A DNA stretch of 6,082 nt from JAFGIT01 sp016929465 [NCBI: Candidatus Coatesbacteria bacterium] (GTDB lineage Bacteria > B130-G9), in assembly GCA_016929465.1 (NCBI GenBank), contig JAFGIT010000347.1, forward strand, positions 1 through 6,082, given 5' to 3'. Under the pieces are notes generated by a model that was given only the letters and a program-made list of their open reading frames with translations, was not told the DNA's origin and searched no databases. Positions within the stretch are counted from its first letter, which is position 1. Each line of letters starts with the position of its first letter. Position numbers and translations under genes: made by a program. Positions 1 to 5,276 of the stretch are shown piece by piece.

Positions 1-303
1 CATTTTGCTGATAGAATGCAAGTGAGAAGGCCCAAAGTCAACCCCCGCAAGGGACTAGCGGCTACCCGTCCCTGCAGACCATCCCATCGCTAGAATCATC
101 GAGTAAACAATTGAGATGCGTGAAGAGCTAACTGCTCCAGTCTCTGATAGCGTCTCGAGACAAGCGCGCGACCCATTCCTTACTGCGGAAGCCACGGCAA
201 TTCAGAGTCGATGCACAAGTGGTCCGGGAAGACGAAAATCCCGATGGCGGGATGAACGGGAATAGACATGTTATATTCCTGAGAAGGTGATGCCTCTGAC
301 TCC
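1..303. other. Intergenic region with no supportable gene
   Basis: I see no convincing gene here. A plus-strand ATG frame at 116-265 (49 codons) has no ribosome binding site and no recognisable motif. A minus-strand frame with an ATG at about 322 encodes a low-complexity Ser/Arg-rich peptide that looks like chance. Another minus-strand frame is open from 533 down to a TAA at 180-182 but lacks a usable start; it is discussed under findings. The region may be the 5' flank of a gene lying to the left of the window. Confidence 0.5.
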
Positions 304-332
304 TTGATAATGTCGTCGTCAAGTAGTTTATT
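304..332 (+). promoter_or_regulatory. Candidate sigma-70-type promoter for the glycan operon
   Basis: TTGATA at 304-309 matches the -35 consensus at 5 of 6 bases. It is followed by exactly 17 nt and then TTTATT at 327-332, which matches the -10 consensus at 4 of 6. Transcription would start near 340 and give a leader of roughly 195 nt before the glycosyltransferase. The sequence match is direct, but activity is inferred, and the promoter preferences of this organism are unknown. Confidence 0.3.
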
Positions 333-361
333 TTTCAATGTGATGGTGGGGATTGTTGTGG

Positions 362-393
362 GGCAGGCAGGCGCCTGGTGTGAGCTGCTTGCC
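362..393 (+). other. Stem-loop in the leader of the glycan operon
   Basis: GGCAGGCAG (362-370) pairs with CTGCTTGCC (385-393) to form a 9-bp stem with one central G-T wobble and a 14-nt loop. A perfect palindrome, CAGGCGCCTG (368-377), overlaps the left arm and could form an alternative structure. No T-run follows on the plus strand, so it is not an obvious intrinsic terminator. It lies between the candidate promoter and the first gene, where it could influence readthrough or RNA stability. That role is inference. Confidence 0.35.
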
Positions 394-521
394 GGGGCAT
401 GATTCTTAGAAGTGAATTTGCCTCCTGGGATTTGTGCCGCGACTGAGGTGCATTTCGGGATGAATGAAGGGTATTGAGTGATGTTGGATATTAGCGGCGT
501 GTCGGTGCCTGATATTTGCGC

Positions 522-529
522 GAGGGTGG
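522..529 (+). promoter_or_regulatory. Ribosome binding site favouring the GTG start at 537
   Basis: GAGGGTGG lies 7 nt before a GTG at 537. The only earlier in-frame start in this stretch is a TTG at 516, which has no purine-rich site before it. The GTG also places the conserved N-terminal beta strand (RILYLCSD) at residues 5-12, the usual distance for GT4 enzymes. Confidence 0.5.
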
Positions 530-536
530 CCTGTCA

Positions 537-1715
537 GTGAACGGGCCCAGAATTCTGTATCTTTGCTCCGATGAGGGGATAGACCTATTTGGAATGAGAG
601 GCTGCAGCACCCATCTGCGGGAGATGTGCTGGGCATTCAAATCGCTCGGGTGCGATCTCAGGCTTCTGCATGCGACCTATAGAGATGCCGGGCTACGGCC
701 CTTCGGGATTGAATATGACATAGTCAAGCCCTTAAGATCGAAGACGATTGGATATGATCTCAGGAAGATCCTAACAAACCGCCGCATCCGGAGGAGGCTT
801 CGAGCTATCATAAAGGAGTTCAAGCCTGATTTCATCTATGAGCGGTATGATCTTTATTCCACCGCCGCGGCGGATGTGGTTTCGAAGGCGGGGATGCCAT
901 ATCTACTCGAAGTTAATGCACCACTGATCGAGGAGCAGAGAAATGAGCTCCATTTTCGTCGGCTGGCTGGGATATATCAGAAACGCATATTCGGCAAGGC
1001 AAGCCTCTTGATTGGAGTTTCAGAAGAAATTTGCGCCATGCTGCAGGAGATTTCACCGGGCGTTGAGCGCCTGGTTGTGGAGAACGGTGTCAATGAGGAA
1101 GCATTCAATCCGAGCGTATCCGGTGCGGCCATCAGGAACAGGTTCGCGACGGATGATTCGCTTATTGTCGGTTTCATAGGTAGTCTCAAGGGCTGGCAGG
1201 GTATAGGGACGCTCATCCGGGCTGCTTCGCTGATACTCCCTCGACGTCAGGACGTCCGGTTTCTTGTGATCGGTGGAGGAAATAGGCTGACTGAATATAG
1301 GAAACTCGTTGAAGAGCTTGGCCTCTCAGGCCGATTCATCCTCACTGGCCCAGTTCCGGATAACGAGATACCCGCCTGCATCGCGGCATTTGATATCTGC
1401 GTAGCACCTTACGAGCCAATGCAGAATTTCTACTTCTCGTCAATCAAATTGCGGGAATACATCGCTATGCGAAAGCCTATTGTGGCTTCCGATTTTCCGC
1501 CGATCAGGAAAATGCTGCGGCACGGCGAGGATGGTCTCCTTGCTTCACCCGGGGATGAAATCGATCTCGCAGCCAAGCTGAATCAATTGCTCGATGATAG
1601 CTCACTCAAAGAGCGTGTTGCGCATTCAGCCTACGACAGATTTGCCGGGCGGATATCCTGGCGAAGCTGCGCCAGCAGGATACTCGATGCAGCCGAACAG
1701 CTACGCAAGAAATGA
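537..1715 (+). CDS. Glycosyltransferase, GT4 family (GT-B fold)
   Basis: This is a cytoplasmic glycosyltransferase that should transfer a sugar from a nucleotide-sugar donor to a growing lipid-linked or surface glycan; donor and acceptor cannot be read from sequence. Numbered from the GTG start (392 residues, normal for GT4), the N-terminal Rossmann domain opens with RILYLCSDEG. It continues with a Gly-rich RGCSTHLREM segment near residue 21 and a GVSEEI helix near 160. The linker carries ENGVNEEAF (182-190). The C-terminal donor-binding domain shows FIGSLKGWQG (213-222), RFLVIGGG, LTGPVP and YFSSIKLREY (299-308). The last is a variant of the EX7E motif: the glutamate of KLREY is kept, while the first glutamate position is not. 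Such FYFS.KL.EY variants are common in exopolysaccharide GT4 enzymes. There is no signal peptide or TM segment. The gene is followed directly by a Wzy/WaaL-type protein, pointing to O-antigen or exopolysaccharide synthesis. A TTG start at 516 would add seven residues. Confidence 0.88.
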   Translation: MNGPRILYLCSDEGIDLFGMRGCSTHLREMCWAFKSLGCDLRLLHATYRDAGLRPFGIEYDIVKPLRSKTIGYDLRKILTNRRIRRRLRAIIKEFKPDFIYERYDLYSTAAADVVSKAGMPYLLEVNAPLIEEQRNELHFRRLAGIYQKRIFGKASLLIGVSEEICAMLQEISPGVERLVVENGVNEEAFNPSVSGAAIRNRFATDDSLIVGFIGSLKGWQGIGTLIRAASLILPRRQDVRFLVIGGGNRLTEYRKLVEELGLSGRFILTGPVPDNEIPACIAAFDICVAPYEPMQNFYFSSIKLREYIAMRKPIVASDFPPIRKMLRHGEDGLLASPGDEIDLAAKLNQLLDDSSLKERVAHSAYDRFAGRISWRSCASRILDAAEQLRKK

Positions 1716-2958
1716 CAACCTGATGACGCACTGGCGCTCAAAGGCGGAGACCTGGGCGGAGGCTCTGCTTGAGTTTTTGTTGATGGCTCTGATTCTCATC
1801 GCCCCATTCGAGAAGCACACGGCGCAGATTCTCGACACAGCCATATACGGCTCATTGGGTGTTCTGGCCGTGATTCTGGTTGCCAGAGGTCGTTCTGGCA
1901 GAATGTCCACCCCGCTGGACATCCCTATCTTCGCTTTGTTCCTGATAGCAGTCCTGAGCGCGATCTTCAGCGTTGATGGTTTGATGTCGCTCGCGTCGAT
2001 CAAACGAACTATGGTCAAGATCTGGATTGTATATTACCTATTCATCTATGCGGCAACCGGAATCGAGAGGATCAAACGCCTTATATTCACATATCTCATC
2101 GGCTCAGTCGCGGTCTCGTCTTATGGGATTCTTGCATTCCTGGACGGCTCCGGCGTCATAGATGGAAGAGCTCATTCCACATTCTACCATCCAACGCGGC
2201 TGGCGAACTACATGACGTTCGCAGTCTCAATCAGCTTTTGCCTCGTAGCATATTATCGCGAGTCCCGAGCAATCAAATCGGTCCTCTATGCGATTTTTGG
2301 GCTCAGCTCAATATGCCTGGTCCTCACAGCGTCGAGAGGGGCGAATCTGGGCCTATTGCTCGGATTTCTGATTGTGTTCGGGCCTCGGAATAGGCGATTA
2401 TGGGCTGTCATAGCGGTTATCATCGCTCTGACGATTGCCATCATTCCATTTCAGAGTAGCCATCTGCACTTCCTGAAGGGAGCGGAACTCGTCTCCGCAA
2501 AGACCAACATCAGTGCGATCCTTGGGGAGAGGCAGTATCTGTGGTTGAGCGGCCTCGAGATGGCAAAGGACCACCCGATTCTGGGAATAGGGTATGGAAG
2601 GACCTTCAATAGTCTGTATCAATCTGACTACGCGAAGCCAGAAGCAGGTCAGGACCACTCCTCGGCGCATAATGTAATTATCGAGGTAGCACTCGAGATG
2701 GGCATCTTTGGGCTTGCAGCCTTCATGTGGTTGCATGTCCTTATCTTCAGGGAGGGATTCCAGCTGGTCCGGAGCAGGCCCCCAAAGGTCTCTTTTGCAC
2801 GCACTCTCGCGACAGGAGTCTTGGTCGCTCTGTTCGCTATAGCATGCAATGGGATGGTTAATTACTTCTACAAGGACAGACTTATACTCGTCTATTGGTT
2901 CTTTGTAGCTATCATATTCGCCCTTCGAAGGCTTCAGGTCCGGGAATTCGGGGCCTGA
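1687..2958 (+). CDS. O-antigen polymerase/ligase family membrane protein (Wzy/WaaL type, Wzy_C domain)
   Basis: This inner-membrane protein should polymerise glycan repeat units or ligate them to an acceptor on the periplasmic face. Numbered from 1687 (423 residues), about 11-12 hydrophobic helices are visible, for example near 24-40, 53-66, 79-95, 132-152, 173-190, 197-232, 238-255, 328-354, 373-390 and 397-413. A polar loop at 256-327 resembles the large periplasmic loop of the family. Wzy_C hallmarks are LTASRGANLG (about 213-222, with the conserved Arg), DHPILGIGYG (295-304) and SAHNVIIEVALEMGIFGL (326-343, with the conserved His). WaaL ligases and Wzy polymerases share these motifs, so the two cannot be told apart here. 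The start is uncertain. ATG 1687 has AGGA 6 nt upstream and overlaps the glycosyltransferase by 29 nt. ATG 1723 begins 7 nt after that gene's stop but has a poor RBS. The frame stays open upstream to an ATG at 1594, which would overlap by 122 nt. Translational coupling with the glycosyltransferase is likely. Confidence 0.85.
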   Translation: MQPNSYARNDNLMTHWRSKAETWAEALLEFLLMALILIAPFEKHTAQILDTAIYGSLGVLAVILVARGRSGRMSTPLDIPIFALFLIAVLSAIFSVDGLMSLASIKRTMVKIWIVYYLFIYAATGIERIKRLIFTYLIGSVAVSSYGILAFLDGSGVIDGRAHSTFYHPTRLANYMTFAVSISFCLVAYYRESRAIKSVLYAIFGLSSICLVLTASRGANLGLLLGFLIVFGPRNRRLWAVIAVIIALTIAIIPFQSSHLHFLKGAELVSAKTNISAILGERQYLWLSGLEMAKDHPILGIGYGRTFNSLYQSDYAKPEAGQDHSSAHNVIIEVALEMGIFGLAAFMWLHVLIFREGFQLVRSRPPKVSFARTLATGVLVALFAIACNGMVNYFYKDRLILVYWFFVAIIFALRRLQVREFGA

Positions 2959-3022
2959 TTGATCTAGTCCGGGGCCGCAATCGGTAGAGGAGGCCCGAAG
3001 GCTGCGATCTCAATTGGCAGGC
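2953..3022. terminator. Imperfect inverted repeat between convergent genes, possible bidirectional terminator
   Basis: The arms GCCTGATTGATC (2953-2964) and GATCTCAATTGGCAGGC (3006-3022) pair as GCCTG/CAGGC, ATTGA/TCAAT and TC/GA with two small bulges. An inner GGGCC/GGCCC pairing lies inside the loop. It occupies the whole gap between the convergent stops at 2958 and 3023. There is no T-run on either strand, so a classical intrinsic terminator is not shown. The position alone suggests a transcription barrier. Confidence 0.3.
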
Positions 3023-3817
3023 CTATCGGGCTCCGGCCTTGCTCTTCTGAACGTCCAGTATCAGATTCACTTGGCTTACAGGTATCCTCAGGCTGCGCGC
3101 AATCGTCTCGGTATCGAGCCCTTGCCGGGATAGGTCCAGCACCAGTTTCTTTGTTCTAAGCATCTCGCCATCATTCTCGGCTGGTTCCTCATTTTCAGCG
3201 GTCGGCGTGACGAATGGACGGGTACGCTGCGGTGCCTTCTCCTTCGGAAGGCCGCTTGTGTACGTCCTCTTAATCTCCCCCATATCGCTCTTGGCAAGGT
3301 CCAAGTGCGCCGGCTTTCGCTCGCACGGCCTTGATTCAGAACGTCTCGCCGGCTCCTGTGAGTTGGCCTGGAGCTCCTTCTTCTCGTCGGGATATGCAGA
3401 AACATCATTCGGTTGTGGGGCGTCGGTGACAGGTTCTGGCTCTCTTTGTTTCGGTTGCGGCCGATTGACCTGGGAAGCGGTCCGCCCGGCGGGGGGCTCC
3501 AAGCTGTCGCTGCCGTCGAATGCGAGTTCGAATTTATCCGAGCGCCTTACCAGTTCCATGAGCAGCCGATCCGCCCTCTGGACCGTCTTTAAAAGCTCGT
3601 CACGCTTCGTGCTGATGTCCTCCTGTATGTTCGAGGCAACTCGCTTATACTCGCTAATGAGATGCTCCATGCTCTTAGTGAGCTCGGCAACGCTCGTCTC
3701 GGAATCGAGCAATCTCACCTCGTCCTTACGGATCTTCCGCTTCTCCATGAATACGCGCACGACCAGCGCGAGAATCACAATGTCGAATAGAAAGAGCAAC
3801 GTATAGGTCAATACCAT
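3023..3817 (-). CDS. Membrane-anchored coiled-coil protein with C-terminal DUF2802/DUF6115-like module; probably flagellum-associated
   Basis: The 264-residue product has one N-terminal TM helix (about 4-22, LTYTLLFLFDIVILALVVRV). A charged, heptad-like helical stretch follows at about 32-97, then a long Pro/Glu/Lys-rich, probably disordered linker at about 100-218. A compact C-terminal helical module occupies about 221-258 (KLVLDLSRQGLDTETIARSLRIP...VNLILDVQKSK). That end reads like a small helix-turn-helix: a helix, then 'IARSLxIPxSQVxLIL'. A single TM, a coiled coil and this C-terminal motif are the layout I associate with DUF2802/DUF6115 proteins, which are often encoded in flagellar and chemotaxis operons. 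Their molecular role is not established. The family match is from memory and moderate in certainty. It is downstream of, and co-oriented with, the 105-residue gene (83-nt gap). No clear Shine-Dalgarno precedes the ATG at 3817; an in-frame stop lies upstream with no alternative start between. Confidence 0.68.
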   Translation of the reverse strand: MVLTYTLLFLFDIVILALVVRVFMEKRKIRKDEVRLLDSETSVAELTKSMEHLISEYKRVASNIQEDISTKRDELLKTVQRADRLLMELVRRSDKFELAFDGSDSLEPPAGRTASQVNRPQPKQREPEPVTDAPQPNDVSAYPDEKKELQANSQEPARRSESRPCERKPAHLDLAKSDMGEIKRTYTSGLPKEKAPQRTRPFVTPTAENEEPAENDGEMLRTKKLVLDLSRQGLDTETIARSLRIPVSQVNLILDVQKSKAGAR

Positions 3818-3900
3818 AGCAGACCAAACCGCATAAGTCGGTGTTCAAAAAGACTGTTGTAAGCAATGAAGCTATTTAGGACCGGGTAAACTTATCAGGG

Positions 3901-4218
3901 CTAGATAGTTATGTCTATCAAATGCTCCGATTCATCGGCGGGGAACAGGTCGTTTTCCGAAGCTTCATCTCTCGACTCAGAATCGGCGCGCGCACCTTCG
4001 CGATCGCGCTTCTTTCGCTCTTCGCGATCGTCGACGCCTTGTTCCTGTTCAGTCTCTTCCATTTTCAAGACTTCGTGAAGTCGCTGATCGTCCTGTTTAG
4101 CCAGTTCAGCCGCAAAGAGCTGCTGGCTGTTCTCACCATGGTGCGCCTGCACGTGCGTCACCTTCTCGGCGGCAACTGTCTGTGCAAACGAAGTCTGTAA
4201 ACTTACTGCTTCAACCAT
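3901..4218 (-). CDS. Small highly charged protein of flagellar-operon type, function unknown
   Basis: The 105-residue product has a mildly hydrophobic N-terminus (VEAVSLQTSFAQTVAAEKV). A Gln-rich helix follows at about 31-50, then a dense acidic/basic segment at about 53-92 rich in Glu, Asp, Arg and Lys, probably a single long helix or disordered. It ends in ESEHLIDITI. There is no signal peptide or TM segment. Small proteins with this plan, ending in a 'G-x-HIDI-S/T' type tail, occur in flagellar/chemotaxis operons next to DUF6115-type genes, as here. I recognise this by pattern, not by alignment. The opposite strand is also open (3922-4200) but encodes a mirror-image hydrophobic product and is rejected. 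AGGAG ends 11 nt before the ATG, and AGGGG lies closer still. Confidence 0.6.
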   Translation of the reverse strand: MVEAVSLQTSFAQTVAAEKVTHVQAHHGENSQQLFAAELAKQDDQRLHEVLKMEETEQEQGVDDREERKKRDREGARADSESRDEASENDLFPADESEHLIDITI

Positions 4219-4237
4219 TTCCCCTTTTGCTCCTCTT

Positions 4238-4262
4238 CTGAAGGACTCTACGGAGCCTTCAG
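4238..4262. repeat. Hairpin upstream of the flagellar-type pair
   Basis: CTGAAGG (4238-4244) pairs perfectly with CCTTCAG (4256-4262). After a one-base bulge (A4245), CTC (4246-4248) pairs with GAG (4253-4255) around a TACG loop. The stem core CTGAAGG also appears within the GCCCTGAAGGGG units further right, so this may be a degenerate member of that family. It overlaps the candidate sigma-28 -10 region and ends beside the Shine-Dalgarno of the minus-strand gene. Confidence 0.5.
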
Positions 4263-4274
4263 TCGGAAACTTTA
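4247..4274 (-). promoter_or_regulatory. Candidate sigma-28 (FliA)-type promoter for the flagellar-type pair
   Basis: On the minus strand, TAAAGTTT (4274 down to 4267) matches the full -35 consensus of the flagellar sigma-28 factor. After 12 nt, TCCGTAGA (4254-4247) matches the -10 consensus GCCGATAA at only 4 of 8 positions; the usual spacing is about 11. Transcription would begin near 4240, leaving a short leader with AGGAG before the ATG at 4218. The position and gene context fit, but the -10 is weak and the call is tentative. Confidence 0.3.
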
Positions 4275-4410
4275 ATTGAATGCTCGGTCAAGCCAGCCGC
4301 CATTGGCAATCGCGGCAATCTTGGGGGGCAGGATTTCACTGGATATGACCTGAGATCACAAGTGAGTTTCGGAGTCCAATTTCCGTCGATAAATGTGATT
4401 GAGACAACTC

Positions 4411-4496
4411 AGCCCTGAAGGGGTGACATTTGAATAGAAGCGTGTGTCGCCTTCGGGACTCGGGCACAAGAGAACATCCCGGCCCTGAAGGGGCTG
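4411..4496. repeat. REP/BIME-like array of GCCCTGAAGGGG units
   Basis: GCCCTGAAGGGG occurs exactly at 4412-4423 and again at 4482-4493, 70 bp apart. Each unit is itself nearly palindromic (CCCT-GA-AGGGG). About halfway between them, TCGCCTTCGGGACTCGGG (4447-4464) looks like a degenerate inverted copy (compare TCGCCCCTTCAGG), giving a forward-reverse-forward arrangement with about 35-bp spacing. This layout resembles REP/BIME elements mobilised by RAYT-type transposases, but no such transposase is in the window. Confidence 0.6.
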
Positions 4497-4506
4497 TATA
4501 ATGGGA

Positions 4507-4540
4507 CCTCCATCAAGCAAAACGCGTCCCCGATTCTTGG
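4507..4540 (+). repeat. Dispersed intergenic repeat, copy 1 (left of the nucleotidyltransferase)
   Basis: This segment starts CCTCCATCAAGCAA and ends CCCCGATTCTTGG. It aligns with 5058-5090 at about 26 of 33 positions with one single-base gap, counted by hand. It directly follows the last REP-like unit, so the two may form one composite element. Confidence 0.5.
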
Positions 4541-4571
4541 AGACGGTATATTTTCAATTGTCGTTCGCGAG

Positions 4572-4601
4572 TTGCCATACGACCGAGCGCCGTTGTAATA
4601 T
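4572..4601 (+). promoter_or_regulatory. Candidate sigma-70-type promoter for the nucleotidyltransferase
   Basis: TTGCCA at 4572-4577 (5 of 6 to the -35 consensus) is followed by 18 nt and TAATAT at 4596-4601 (4 of 6 to the -10 consensus). The predicted start near 4608 leaves a leader of about 34 nt carrying the strong GGAAGGAG site. The match is visible in the sequence; function is inferred. Confidence 0.35.
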
Positions 4602-4641
4602 CAGCCGTGAATAAAAGCATTCTCTTGGAAGGAGCTTCTAC

Positions 4642-4974
4642 ATGCAGACAGATGTGATCACAGCTGAGTCGATAGAAGGCATCGCCCTTTCATTTGCTGA
4701 TTCTGTGCCCGTCTCCAAGATCATTCTGTATGGCTCCCGTGCTACAGATGAAGCCGGGCCAGACAGCGACATCGACCTTCTCGTCATCGAGAAGGACGTC
4801 CCAGAAACCAGGCGCGAACGGAACCGCCTTAGATCCCTGTTACCTCCGGATCTGCCTGTCTGGGTGGACATTTGGGTGATGAGTGAAGAGCGATTCGAGG
4901 AAGAAAAAGACGTGATCGGCAGTCTGGCGTATCCGGCGAATAAATTCGGTCGAGTCGTCTATGAGAAGCCGTGA
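4642..4974 (+). CDS. MNT-type nucleotidyltransferase, antitoxin-like (HEPN/MNT module)
   Basis: This 110-residue minimal nucleotidyltransferase has the DNA polymerase beta-like fold. The active-site signature GSx10DxD is complete: G31-S32 in ILYGSRATDEAGPDSDIDLLVI, then D43-I-D45, with the third carboxylate probably D76 in VWVDIWVM. In characterised HEPN/MNT (HepT/MntA) pairs, the MNT protein neutralises the HEPN ribonuclease by transferring AMP to a tyrosine of the toxin. Length and motif fit that group. A strong GGAAGGAG site 7 nt upstream fixes the ATG start. The stop overlaps by 14 nt the ATG of what appears to be a truncated HEPN partner, the usual gene order and coupling for these modules. 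All metal-binding residues are retained, so the enzyme may be active even though its partner seems broken. Repeat copies lie on both sides. Confidence 0.85.
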   Translation: MQTDVITAESIEGIALSFADSVPVSKIILYGSRATDEAGPDSDIDLLVIEKDVPETRRERNRLRSLLPPDLPVWVDIWVMSEERFEEEKDVIGSLAYPANKFGRVVYEKP

Positions 4975-5047
4975 GAGAGCAATCTGGGACCTGGTCCAAC
5001 TATGGCTTTCAAAAGCCGATGGTGAAAAAGGCTCCCCCTCCAGCTGA
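4961..5047 (+). pseudogene. Truncated HEPN-domain toxin (N-terminal remnant)
   Basis: An ATG inside the end of the nucleotidyltransferase gene (14-nt overlap) opens a 28-codon frame, MRSRERAIWDLVQLWLSKAD followed by GEKGSPSS and a TGA. The 'LVQLWLSKADGE' stretch resembles the first helix of HEPN proteins, where a W-x-x-KA-x-x-D/E pattern is typical. A complete HEPN protein is about 120-145 residues, with an RX4-6H catalytic motif that I cannot find in any frame downstream. Similarity ends at runs of A5 and C5 shortly before a dispersed repeat copy (5058-5090). Either a frameshift or insertion of the repeat ended the gene. The remainder seems lost rather than merely shifted. The HEPN assignment rests on a short match plus strong positional context. 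Confidence 0.5.
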
Positions 5048-5057
5048 GAAGGGATGT

Positions 5058-5090
5058 CCTCCATCAAACAAGAATCGCCCCGGCTCTTGC
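5058..5090 (+). repeat. Dispersed intergenic repeat, copy 2 (right of the HEPN remnant)
   Basis: This segment starts CCTCCATCAAACAA and ends CCCCGGCTCTTGC, matching 4507-4540 at about 26 of 33 positions. It contains a short hairpin, CAAGA/TCTTG, within 5068-5088. It lies 11 nt after the premature stop of the HEPN remnant. It may be a diverged non-autonomous element; no transposase or clear terminal inverted repeats are visible. Confidence 0.5.
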
Positions 5091-5194
5091 GGGCACGGGC
5101 CATGAGGACGACCAGTGCGACCCGGCCTGGTGCCTTGTGTTCTTCCTCAATGTCCTATTGTGCCCTGACCGATCGATCCCTTGTCAACCGCCGT

Positions 5195-5226
5195 CAATCC
5201 GCAATCCGAAATCCACAATCCGCAAT
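5195..5226 (+). repeat. 7-bp tandem repeat (CAATCCG)
   Basis: About 4.6 units are present: CAATCCG (5195), CAATCCG (5202), AAATCCA (5209), CAATCCG (5216) and a partial CAAT (5223). Related AATCCGCAATCC runs are common intergenic simple repeats in diverse bacteria, where they are often mistranslated as 'AIRNPQSAI' hypothetical proteins. A long plus-strand frame beginning at 5054 contains exactly that string and is therefore rejected as a gene. Confidence 0.8.
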
Positions 5227-5242
5227 ATGCATCGTCAGGGCT

Positions 5243-5269
5243 TGTTATCACCGATACGGGGTGTTATCA
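5243..5269 (+). promoter_or_regulatory. Duplicated octamer TGTTATCA just upstream of the exporter gene
   Basis: TGTTATCA occurs at 5243-5250 and 5262-5269, a 19-bp period (about two helical turns), ending 7 nt before the ATG at 5277. Such spacing suits a paired binding site for a regulator, or part of a translation control region. No regulator is identified, and chance duplication cannot be excluded. Confidence 0.25.
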
Positions 5270-5276
5270 ATGAGAG

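Larger units (their letters stand above)
4219..4641. other. Divergent intergenic region rich in repeats
   Basis: No gene is visible in these 423 nt on either strand. It separates the minus-strand flagellar-type pair from the plus-strand nucleotidyltransferase. From left to right it holds a hairpin with a possible sigma-28 promoter, about 130 nt without recognisable structure (4276-4409), the REP-like array, one copy of a dispersed intergenic repeat, and a candidate promoter for the nucleotidyltransferase. Confidence 0.6.

Noticed and set aside
12-41. Minus-strand TTGACT (36-41) with a possible -10 at 13-18, reading out of the window toward a CAT at 1-3
   Set aside because: The -35 is good but the -10 matches only 3 of 6. 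There is no Shine-Dalgarno before the putative ATG, and no coding sequence can be seen.
116-265. Plus-strand 49-codon frame with ATG at 116
   Set aside because: No ribosome binding site, no recognisable motif, and a composition rich in Arg/Ser typical of chance frames.
3207-3806. Plus-strand frame of 199 codons opposite the DUF2802/DUF6115-like gene
   Set aside because: The Ser/Leu-rich translation is the antisense of a charged coiled-coil and linker protein. The minus strand gives a coherent TM, coiled-coil and C-terminal module.
3922-4200. Plus-strand frame opposite the small charged gene
   Set aside because: Its apparent hydrophobicity is the mirror image of the Glu/Asp/Lys/Arg-rich minus-strand product, and it has no ribosome binding site.
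4411-4540. Possible CRISPR array
   Set aside because: The repeated units are 12 bp, palindromic, of mixed orientation and only three in number; there are no uniform spacers and no cas genes.
5048-5226. Remainder of the HEPN gene in a shifted frame (a translation containing HEDDQCDPAWCLVFF)
   Set aside because: It is weakly suggestive, but it lacks the HEPN RX4-6H motif, crosses the dispersed repeat and runs into the 7-bp tandem repeat, so it cannot be supported as HEPN coding sequence.
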